Origin: Alentia gelatinosa
Taxonomy: Eukaryota; Annelida; Polychaeta; Phyllodocida; Polynoidae
Assembly (NCBI GenBank): GCA_950022655.1
Contig: OX465579.1
Location: 140,811,118 to 140,875,117 of the forward strand
Reading direction: 5' to 3'
Length of the DNA: 64,000 nucleotides
Below the pieces are notes generated by a model, which worked only from the letters and a program-made list of their open reading frames with translations, made no database searches and was not told the origin of the DNA. Positions 24,101-36,100 of this stretch are shown piece after piece. How positions within the stretch are numbered: position 1 is the first letter of the stretch; every line of letters starts with the position of its first letter. Position numbers and translations under genes: made by a program.

Positions 24101-27100
24101 AACACAGGTTTACAGTTTTCTCATTACTATATACCTCAAAAACATCAAGATATTTACCTTATTTCAGTTGTCAAAGGCATTACAAATCTGTTTGGGCACA
24201 AACTGGTCAGAGCCTCATGTGAGTGTTGCCAACAAGTTTGAAGGTCCAGCAGGAAGCCTTTCCTGCTGCCACTTTTGGGATTCCTCTCTTCCATGTTCAA
24301 AGCAAGGCTGGTGTGTGATGTCATATAACTCTCCGTCCCATACTTAGTTCATTTATGAGGTTCTGCATACAGGCACATGCAAATGCTTGAAGAGTGATAG
24401 CATCAAGCTCAATGCCAACTGTTTGAAGTAGGCTGCACTATTATAAGTCACTATAATGACAGTGTGAGTGGTTGCTCCTAGTCTCTACAATTGTAAGATT
24501 CTGCTAATGTTTTAGCCAGAAATCATGGATGCAAGCCCTACCAAACCAAGGCTGTTGTTGGCAGATAGTGGACATGCTAGAAGCCCACACCTCACCCATA
24601 CTTATATAATTAATCATAAAGCTAGACTACCTAGAACCAAATTATCACTGAAGTCACTTATTGAAACTTAGTTGTTCACATTCAAATATCCAGTAGCGGG
24701 TAGTAGTGAATTTTTTTTTTTATGTTACCAGACTAGTGACACTACCCCACGGGCGTTCTGCTTTGATTGCAGCCTCCCAGGACCTTTATACCCAATTAGC
24801 TGAACACATTTATTTGTTCCCTGTTGGTGTTGCTTTTTCTCCATTTTTGACTTTATTTAACTTTAATAAAGTTTGGGAATCCACTCTCTGAGTTTTTTTC
24901 CCTAAGTGTGACAAAGTCACGTGCCTTGATACAGCCAAACTTTAAGATGTCTGAAGAGTCCGATTCGGATGAAACCTTGACCCCCACCCCCTCTGTCTTT
25001 TTTCTGACAGCTCCCCATACCTGTAAACTAATGGGTTAGCATGTACGCTATCTGGTCTATATTTAGCCCCTGAGAGCGCCCACAATAGTGTGATGTCACT
25101 ATTGTGAAGGGTGGTTGTTATGCACGGTGTTCTTTATGACATCGCTTTCTTGGAGATCGCATAGCAACGGTTTGGATTTGATGAGTAATTGTCACTTTCA
25201 AGATAGCATCGGTTGATGACAGAAGTGCATTCGCCTCGTTTCCCTAAAGCTGTTAAATTTGAATGTATCCTAATGCTAGAAAAACAATAATTTAGATCAC
25301 CGTTTTTGATCTATATGATTATGACTTGGCGATCATTTGGGTAAAATGATCGCGCTATGATCATTACTATCGAACGCTAAACAGCGATCAACAGTCACTT
25401 CACCTGCGACCGATCGGTGTTTTGTGATCATTTGTCTATAGAATGCGATGACCCCAAAACGGTCGTTAACTGGTCACTATTAGCGATCATCATGAGTATA
25501 CAACACCCCCCTGGATTACGAAATTATTTTGTGTACTTTAAGGCAGCTGGACGGAGTGTAGTCTGTTTGAGCTTCTCCCCACAGCATGGACAACATCAGC
25601 TCTTGTGGTCTTGTGAATTTGCGCTGGCTGCGAGGGCAGAACAAAATGAGGATGAGAACGAAGACTGCCGTGACACAAGTGATGTCATAGAAAGATGGAG
25701 TGGTGACAGGGAAACTCTAGGTAAGTCAACAGTTTGAAGAAGCAGTAGAGAACATGTCAGGTTGAATAAATAAACATATTTCCTCTTTTATTGTTACTTC
25801 ATACATATAGTAAGTGTAAGCTATACGTCTATAATAATAGCTAATACAATCTTTTCTTTGAATAAGATTTATGTATACATGTTTTCCCCTTATGAAAATC
25901 TATGTCTTGACTTCGATATTTGAGAGATAATTCTAGACGTAATTTTTAGGGGGTGAAACTAATGTAGTCCTAATTTTCATTCAGCCCATTTTATTTTTGC
26001 AAAAACGTTATGGTGGCGTGGTGAGGACGTGTGGCAGTAGCGCAGCGGTAAAATCTCGCATTGTTAGGGTAATAATCTTTTGAAGACCGAAGAACTTACC
26101 TGTGGCTTACGAATTCCCCCCCAGGATGGGACCAAACAAAGGTAGAGGAAAAAAGGAACCAGCGGGACCACGCAGACAAGATTCTAAAAAAGACGACGAA
26201 GCCGCTCCGGAATCACAACCCCCTTTATCGCCCACAACGCACATGGCAACGCTTCCCACGCTGTCAGTAAACGCCTCGAATGACGAAATTATAGCCAAAA
26301 TCAATGAGATCGAAAGTAGAGTCAACCTAAACGCAAAGGACATTTCTACCACTAGCAGCATCTTAACAAGACTAGAAAGCAGGCTCGATAAAGCAGACAA
26401 ACTCCAACTTGACACTGCTGAAATACTTGCGGGACTTAAAGAGACAGTCGGGAAAACAAGTAAAACTGTTGACGGCATCGAGACAGCCATGGACAAACTT
26501 GACACCGAAGTCACCGAAGCACTCCACATCGCAGTTGAATCTGCCACCAAGTCTGATGTGATGGAAGAAAAAATGGCAAAAATCGATAACGCGCACAAAA
26601 AGAAGATTCTTGTTGTAGATGGGCTAACTGAGGACCCTATGGAAAACATAAGAGATTTATTTCTGCAGTTTGCCAATGATCTGGGAAGTCAAATGCAACC
26701 CGCTGACATCGACTCTATTTATAGACGCGGTAAACCTGATCGCAACCAAAACAGAACACGCTCGGTAGTGGTGGTATTCGTAACACACGCATCAAAGGCA
26801 AACATCTTCAAAAACATAAAAAACCTTCGGCAACTACCAAAATGGAGCAAACTTCAACTATCTGACGATCTAACCAATGAAGAAAGAAGAATGAACAAGG
26901 ACCTAAGGGCAATTCAGTCAGTTGCTAGAAACAAAAAAATCAGATGCTCGGTTCGAGGGACCACTATAAAAATACAGGATACTACATACAGCTATGATCG
27001 GATAAACGATCTACCAAATGGGCTAAGTATCAAGAACATCAAAACTATTGAAACCCTCAACGGAATCTCATTCCAAAGTAAACATGCGCCACTGTCCAAT

Positions 27101-30100
27101 CTACACCCAGCCAGCCTGATATATGATGGTAAGAAATTCAGTTCAGCAGAACAATGTTTCCAATATCGGAAAGCAGAGTTTATGGGTCAAACAGACACTG
27201 CAGAAGAAATCCGTAACACGAACGATCCCTATGTCGTAAAACGCATCGGTGATAAGGTTAAGAAGTCCAAAGCATGGGATGACCTACAAAAAAATGATAT
27301 GTTCCTGATCCTGGTATCTAAATTTACCCAAAACAAAGATCTACAAGAAATACTGCTAAGTACGGATGACAAACCGTTATTCGAGGCCACGAAAGACCCT
27401 GTGTGGGGATGCGGATACCACCTGGGGGAGGTAAACAACATAGCGTCAAACACGATTTCCGGCAACTTGCTGGGAAAACTCTTGGCGGAGGTGAGGGATC
27501 ACCTGCGGGGAAACGAAACGGTCTCTACTTAAGCAAGGTAATTGGTCTCTAGTAGTTGCTAACAGTATGGCTGCTGGATCTTGTATAAACTACCCAACGA
27601 AACTTGACACTGAGATTGAAAAACTCGAATCTATTCTCATAAGAACTTGGACACCCCTGCCGCAAAACGTTGTAATAGGCGACTCACGTGTATCACGGCT
27701 ATATGAAGCCATCGCTGCTTCGAACAACAAATCACAAAGATTTAATGTTTTCGCCGTACCTGGTGCCACATTACAAGACTGTATTGTTCTTACTAGCAAC
27801 CACCTGAAAAGGAGCCCAAATGCTGTAGTGTATATAATTGCCGGTACATGTAACATCACACGCAAAGAGCCAAAGTCTAAGCAGATCAAATTCCTATGGA
27901 AATCAGCTGATGCACTAGTTAACCACGTGATATCCTATGCAGAAATCGGTCACAAATGGCTAACTGACAACTTTCCTAACTCGCGCTTCATGATATGTCC
28001 GATAACGGGAATAGACTTGGCAAAATGTGTCAAAACATCTACAACTGAGGACCAGATCATAGTGAATGATGCCATACAACAAATAAACCGCAAGCTCATC
28101 GAACTAAATTATGACAACCAGTTTATTTATCAACCATGGCTGGCAAATCATATCCACAAGTATCGACGAGGCAAAGTCATTGCACACTACGAACTGTTAG
28201 CAAACGACGGCATACATCTGTCACACAAGCTGACAGACCTATGGGCTCATGACCTATTATCAACATTTGAAAAAAATATTCCGGTTTTATCTGGAAATTG
28301 GTAACATAACATGCACGGGCTAAGGGTTACCCACTACTGACGGTTGTTAGTAACAATAGTCAGACGGTCACTCCCTCACCCGCTGATCAAATTAGTGTAC
28401 TACTAAAACTTACCTACTCATGACAAGATGGGGAGACTTGTCGGTTGTTAGTAACGATAGACAACTTCTAACCATTACATCATGATGTCAAAATTTTCAC
28501 AATATGAAACTACCCGATGATTTGACTATGCCTATGCTGTGGGCAAACTCACTGGAGTTTAACCTAAAAATTACTAGAGATGCGCTGCCTACTATGCTGC
28601 TCATGGTAGGAAGAAACTTCCTTTATTACTAGTCTTAGAATTTGCTGATGGCGAAAAGGCCGAGATCAGCCCTTCTGTTATCTGTTATGTTGCTGCCATG
28701 TTATAATGTTCTTTCTATGTTACCTTCTCATGATTTTATGACACAGTCCTTAACCTATTACTGTGAAACCCGGACCATTCATTGCTGTTGTTTGGAGCAC
28801 GTTGACCCTAAGCTAAAGTGGTTTTTCTGTCAAATGTTTGTTAAATGACACACTTATATAGAGTCAATGATGTAGACAAATCCAAGGGGCTGAAATTTCT
28901 CCACGCAAACCTATGCAGTCTACGCGCAAAATTCGATTCTCTAATCCTTGAAAATAGACATGAGCACTGGGATTTAGTCTCTGTCTCTGAAACATGGTTA
29001 ACAGAAAATGACAGTAATAATCAATATCACCTCACTGGCTACAAATTCTTTAGGGTTGACCGAACCTGGAAAGAAAAAGACACTGATTTAAAACCAAAAC
29101 TGGGTGGTGGACTTGGTATATATATTAAGCATAATCTGGTTGTGGACATTTATTGTCACAAACACCTAAATTTGAGTACCAGACACATTGAACTACAAAT
29201 AATCAGGTTGAGGCGACAATGTGCAAAAGATATCATTTTTCTAAATGTTTACAGACCTACTGGTGGAAACAAAAATATCTTTACCACTACACTAACCGAT
29301 ACCATTACTGACCTCAACACCAATAACAAGACAGACATTGTCATCATGGGTGACTTTAATATTAACATACTCGAACAATCCACTGACGTAACTGACTTCA
29401 TAACTGAAATGAAACACCTGGGTTTCCATCAATATATAAATAATTTTACGAGGTTCAGCCAAAATAGCACTGTGATAGACCTAGTCTTCTCAAATGCTAA
29501 TGATACCAAAAAGTCGGGTGTGTTGGATCTTGCATACAGTGACCACCAGTCCATTTTCTACATTAAGAAAAAAGCACAAACCGCCACCACAAAAAAGGAA
29601 GTATTTGGTAGGTCATATGTCAAATACAGTTCTATCCTACTAAGCAACCATCTAAACACCAGAAACTGGGACGACTTCCATAAATCAAATGTCACTACTG
29701 AAAAATGGGAAATTATTATAAATGCGATTAACGAATATCTAGACATACACTGTAAACACAGGCTGTTTAAGACTAAAACATGTAACCAACCATGGATAAC
29801 TAATGAAGAGATCGAAATTGCACGGGACAAAAACAAACTAATACAGAAAGCTAGAAAGACAGGTCTGCCTGAAGACTGGGTAAAAGCCCGGCGGGCTAGA
29901 AATGATGCTAACAAAAAGATGAAAAAAGCTAGACAGATGTACATAAGTAGGAAGCTCGACGAGACAAAATCGGATCATCGCAAATTTTGGCGTACTATAA
30001 ACAACATCCTCCCTGCAACGGAGGATTGTAATACTAAGTCAAACATAGAACTTAAAGATGATGCAGGTACCTTAATTCATGATGTCCCAAATTATATAAA

Positions 30101-33100
30101 TGATTTCTTTACGAATGTAGGTCCGAAGCTATCTTCTGAAATGACTGTACCATGGAAGATGTATCATGATGTTATAAATGAACAAATGGAACTCATGAGC
30201 ACGGACAGAGATGAAATAATCGAAATCGCCAATAACATTAAAATTGCTAAACAATCTCAAATTGAAGGCATAAATGCTAGGGTATATAGAGACTCTCTTT
30301 TAGCGATCCCCGACTTGTATGTATTACTTTTTAACAATTGCTTCAAACATAACGATATCCCACTAAGCTGGAAGAGTTCAATTATAGTACCAATCCCTAA
30401 AGGAGGTGACTCCCAATCGGTAACCAATCTTAGACCTATATCCCTACTCCCTGTTGTTGCAAAGTCACTAGAGCGCATAGTTCACAACAAGCTAACCGAT
30501 TTCCTAGATACTCACCATATAATAGCTGAAAATCAATCAGGTTTTAGGAAAGGTCGTTCGACATCTCAAGCTATCGCTAAATTAACTGACGACATATTTG
30601 CTGCAAGAAACGTGGGACATGAGACAAGTGCCATATTTCTCGATTTTGCCAAGGCCTTTGACACCGTAAACCATGCAATACTACTGGAGAAGCTACGGTT
30701 TTACGGTGTCAGGGGCCTAAATCTTTCATGGTTTAAATGCTATCTTTCAAACCGTAGTCAAATTGTCAAAGTGAATGAAAGGGTTTCTAAATCCAATGGT
30801 GTTGTATGTGGTGTCCCGCAGGGCTCAATTTTGGGCCCGCTGATGTTTATCATATACTTAAATGATCTTAACAATATTACTGACAAGACACATATGGGAC
30901 TCTACGCTGATGATACTGTGTTATATCTCTTGGGAGAACAAACGATACATATTGAACCATTCCTACAGAGGGACTTGGATTGTGTTGAACTATGGTGCAT
31001 ACAAAACAAATTGTCACTAAATAAGAAAAAAACGAAATCAATGTCATTTTACTCTGGTTATGGGAAACGAAATAGAATAGAACCAACCTACTGTCTAGGA
31101 GACACTGTACTTCAACATGTATATAGCTATAACTACCTAGGCGTATCTCTAGACTCAAGGCTCGACTATAACTGCCATGTCAATAGACTATACAAAAATG
31201 TTTCACACAAACTTTATCAGTTAATGAAAATGCGGCCATACCTAACTATAGATGCGGCTCTGAGAGTATATAAATCCTGCATACTTCCGTACATCGACTA
31301 CTGTGACATACTGTATATGCCTAGCAGGGCGCGTATAGTAAATCGACTGCAGATATATCAAAATAAATGTATTCGTTTGTGCTTAAAGTTACACCGCAGA
31401 ACACCTATACATGTGCTACATGCAAAGGCTGCCTTACCGTATCTAGCTGAACGACGACTGACCCACTTAAAGAACTTTATGTACAAGAGAGCGCAGGATC
31501 TAAGCTATGTTGTCACTAAACAGCTACCAACAAGAGCTTTTGATGCGCCACTTGTTAAATTCCACAGGCCAAACTGTCAAGCATACGAAAAATCAGTGGA
31601 GTATCGGGGTGGATGTGTGTGGAATAACCTGACTCCCATCGTTAGAAACACTCCAACATATGCCTACTTTAAAAGCATGACAAAAACTTTGTTATATGAA
31701 ACGATACCGATACTGTAATCGCCTGAGTGACCCTTATGTGCAAAATGCCAAAGCTTGGATATAATTATCTTTGCCACGGATTATTGTTCTACATAACATT
31801 TGACTTGACTTGAATTATTGCACACATTGATTGTACTATGATCTTGACAAACATTCTCATTATGTATTTATAAAGGGGTATGAGTGCTGCTATGACAGCC
31901 TTTTGAGGTTATAAGAAATTGAGTGGTTAGGATTGTGTAACTTACTGATCAACTGGGCTTACTGGGCCAGACAATGAAAACCAGCTATACTGTAAAATAG
32001 CTGATGTCACAAGCCCACTTCATTGACGAAACTATGTCTAAAGTTCTATGTACTTCAACTTACTATTTGTGTCAATAAAGAAATCATGAAAAAAAAAAAA
32101 TGTAAATTTCTATGTTTCAGATGAAAAGATTAATTTATATAAACATTTTACAGATCCACCTCGAATGACTGAAGGTTATGAAACTATAGAACAAGTGAGC
32201 ACCCCTTTTCAAATTCAGCTTCGGTTCAAGGTAAGCATTTAATCAGACAATAAGACAATAATTATCTAGATTAGAGTTAGATAAAAACATCAGTGATTAT
32301 TATTAACATCATTATCATGATCATTATTATACAATATTCGTAGGAAAAAGTACATTTCTTAATGTGATTTTTCATCGTGACTGTAAAGTGGTTCCTCGAC
32401 ATAGCCCTTATGAGTTTACACCATACTTACAATTTATTTATTGGCTTCTTCGTGTAATAAAATTCACATGTGCCGTATAATATTTCATTTGACATCCGCA
32501 TTTATCATCAATAGTTATTCTATATACTTGTTTATTATGAAGTGGTTTGATGAATCTGGTTTCAGTTCGAAGTGCCATGTCTTCTGATACAGTGGGAGGG
32601 TCTGGTTCGTGGTGCGGGTACTGACTGCCCGGTGTCAGGGGCCCAGGAGGCGGTCTCTGCCTGGTACAAACACAACCCTGGAGGCCGTATCGTTGTCCTG
32701 GCCGATCACACTGCCTTCAACACAGGTTAGTAGACGGCAGTGTGTCAAGATAGTGCTCTATCATATTGAATAACTATACAGCTTTTAAGACAGATCAGGC
32801 CCCGCTGTCATACATCTTCTCACTCTTGAACTAATATCGTATATGACCTTCACCATCACTTATAAAAACGTTAATCAGTCACACGTCTAAGCGTGTGTTC
32901 TACCAACCAGGCGAAAACGTGCTGGCCCTGGAAGTGACGACGGAAGCTCGTCTGCAGGTTTCATTTATAAACTTTCGGAGAACCTCCCGACCTAGTCTAT
33001 CTCTGGACCCGACTCGAACCAGGTCTAGAAGGCTCCCTGCGATCCACCAATACATGTGTAATTTGCTTGTTCTCGTCATGTGTGTAGTCCGTAGTACAAT

Positions 33101-36100
33101 ACTATAGCGCAACTTTCTGCCTGCTGTTTCATTCAGTATTCAGACTCTTTTTGTGACTAATCAAAGGTGCACCCTCTTTTTAGGAACTCTTTCCGACAGA
33201 GATTCTGCCATAAAGAATGTCCTGTCATCGTTAACAAGTTCAGTAAGTTATCCCCATCTGTATCAAACTTTGAACAAGTTTTGTAAATAGGTGTTTTGTT
33301 TACATGTGATTGTATGTAGCTATCTGGATGGGTTGATTGTACAGAAAACGAAAGTAATCATCATTTAATTATCTTTGAAATCAACAAATGGTAAAAATAT
33401 TTAGGCACAATACACAAGTTGAAAAATACTGATCATGATGCGACTCGGATTCGGAATGTAATCCCTTTCTGAGCCAAGGAGTATACTCAGTCTATTATGT
33501 TTCGGTCCGTAGATTTAGAAAGTAAAAATTGACCTGTCCACATTGTGATCCTGGTAATGGTTTTCTTTGTTTATGAGTATTTAGTCTTATGTATATTTAA
33601 AATCTTTTCATTCCGACGTCCCCTTCGTCTTTCGACGGAGAGGTTGGTTCGTTTGAACGAAATTTTTTTTTTTAGTCTTATGTACGCACTATTTTCAAGC
33701 CATTCTTAATCTTTAGCCTTTGAATATATTATATTTAAGAATGCGGCCCCCTTCATAATTAGGTCCACCGTGTAACTGGCCGTATTTAGAAGTCCACAGT
33801 ATCTTGTTAACCAATCAATAGAGAATCTGCTGTTGTCTGTGGCTTTGTTCTTTTAACGCCTTGTAAAATAGTTGTGTTTCCTCAATCAAGGATTAAATCA
33901 TTTTCATTCTCGATTTTTCCTGCATCATTATGACAGATGGCATCTTGTGCTGTGTATGCGCTTCATGTTCGGAATCCAGGCCGGTGTGGGGAGTACAGCA
34001 CCACACCTCATCCAGGTCTGATCGCCTTCCTCCAGCGACTGTTTTACCTCCAACTCACACACAAAGTAAGTGCATCCCTCCCTCTCTCATTAACTATTAT
34101 CTCACTGACCTCCAAGTCACACTGTCGGATACCTCCTTACCTTTTTTTCTTTAAATGACTGCTTGGCATTTAACTTACACCCCTGAGGATTATCTCTTGC
34201 GTACTCTTTTATCAGTGTACAATTCCAGAAACGAAAAAATATATATCATGTGACAGTGTGTGATATACTTTTATCCTTCGGTCAAGTACACTTAATTCTA
34301 CTTAATAATAGGGAATGTCTCTCGTGCTGGGTATTCTCTTAGTTCAGTAAATTTGAGAGTATTATTTTTTGGGGGGGGGGGGGCAATTTTCATTAGGGAA
34401 TATTTGTGTTGAGAATCACCGAATTCGGCTATAGAACCGTTCTTCCACTCGGGCCCTTTTAAGATACGAGGTACAAACCTTTTAGCTGCAGCTGATTCTA
34501 TCTTGAAAGTGACACATCCTGTCAGCATAGAACCACAGTTACCATACAGCCTCCTGAAAACGATTGACTAATATTGATAATCCATGATAACCACATAGAT
34601 ACTGGGTCATTGACTCGGTATCTAGTCTCCTACCCTGGTAGGGTATTTGAGTGACATTTTTTTGTAGATTTTGCAATTCAGCGCCAAATCTAAGATGCTC
34701 TCCAAGCATCTTAGATTTGGCTATCAGCAAGGCATCTGACATTGTCACACTTGAGAGGAATGAAACACGTGTCAGTCCATTTAAATTTATGAATTGGGAA
34801 ACTGGGTCACTAGGCAACCCCACCCATGGGACAGTAGGTTCCTGGGCGGGTAAGGTCCAATGTGGCTCTATCACTACAAATAATTTACAGTGTCATGGAC
34901 TTGTGTTCCGTAATTGATTAAAAAAAAAGACAAAATGCACACAAAAAAGTTTACAATTAGGGACATCTCGAACCGCTGACCTTCTACTGTACATGTATTG
35001 TGTTTTTTTGTGATATGTCGTTTACTGGTTTCTTGATAAAACAACTGGCACATCCTCCATGATGTAGTTATGTTTCTCCTTGATAGTACTCTGTCTACGC
35101 CTACCACACGCCGCCTCACATGCAGATGGCAGAGGAAGCAGGAATCAAACACATTAAGGTGAGATTCGGTATAACCATTCTTTTTCTTTTGCCATCTGGT
35201 AGCTAATATTGTCCACCACAGTTATCATAAATTTATTCATTTGGTTTTAAAACCCCTGCTCAAACTAGGCCTTTAACAGGCGGGCAGGCCAGCCGGCCCT
35301 GGCAGCGCCTAGTGGCCGACTGCCTGAAGATATGCAAATTCTTCAAGCTCTTCCACCAACCTACCTTATTCTAGCCGGTGAATGACCACACAGGGCCTGT
35401 TTGGGCTCCTAGTGACCTCTTCCAATAAGATTGGCAGTTGACGGGTGTCATCTTTTGTGGAAATTGTGCGTACATACTATATGGGTGGCCCCTATTTCCA
35501 AATTAATACATTGTATTTCATATAGACTCGCCTTGAATACTCTAACTTAATCCCGCGTTATTGTCAACACGTCATGAATATATGTATTTCTTGAATATTA
35601 TCTGTTCCTCCTTTACATAGGCTTCCCGTCTCTTCAAACATCCGACTTTGGTAAGTAAATCGTTGAAGTATAAAAACTATTAAATGTTAATTTATGTTTA
35701 AAAAAATGTAGATATGTAACAATTGAGTTGTGAAAAAGAGCGTATACATATTGTTTCAGTAATTCATTACCCTATCTAGAATTCCTTCTCTGACACGGGC
35801 GTTATTGGCAATCTTATCATCAATAGCTAAAACACAATATCACATAAGAGGGTTCTAGATAGCGATTGAAGTCGGTGCTCTCTGGGATTCTGGAACAGTT
35901 TATACCCTCTGTGAACAAATCTCAGATCTCTAAATTGGAGATTGTAGATCTGTAAATTGGAGATGAGCTTCGAAACACCAGAACTACTGCGCTTGAATCC
36001 TGCACCCTGATATCCGTGACGAACTCAAGTAAAACCTCGTTGAAATGGGAAAGGAGGAATATACATGTACCGGTACTCAGCTTTTATACCCGATCACCAG

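Larger units (their letters stand above)
26000..32100 (+). mobile_element. Full-length-looking non-LTR retrotransposon, CR1/L2-like
   Basis: Three intact ORFs on the plus strand (26126-27532, 27567-28304, 28845-31718) are followed by a 370-base 3' region, an AATAAA at 32074-32079 and an A12 tail at 32089-32100. The 5' end is placed near 26000 only because base composition jumps there; I could not find a convincing target-site duplication. The SGNH esterase ORF together with an APE-type endonuclease and a YADD reverse transcriptase points to the CR1/L2 group. It lies in intron 4 of the kinase-like gene in the same orientation, with its tail 53 bases before the exon 5 acceptor. Intact frames suggest a recent insertion. 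Confidence 0.9.

Noticed and set aside
25417..25542. Upstream extension of the exon 4 frame
   Set aside because: The frame is open upstream, but an acceptor at 25541-25542 gives the phase needed by exon 3; the extension lacks conservation-type sequence and is GATC-repeat DNA.
26036..26100. tRNA-like start of the retrotransposon
   Set aside because: The A-box-like TAGCGCAGCGGT is present, but no B box or cloverleaf follows, so it is not called as a tRNA or Pol III promoter.
26107..26676. 189-codon minus-strand frame under retrotransposon ORF1
   Set aside because: A mirror of ORF1 codon usage (Ser/Val/Leu-rich shadow) with no domain; the plus-strand frame has clear domains.
25890..32120. Target-site duplication 'atgaaaatctatgt' versus 'atgtaaatttctatgt' around the retrotransposon
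   Set aside because: Too imperfect and too far from the base-composition change near 26000; the boundary is left open.
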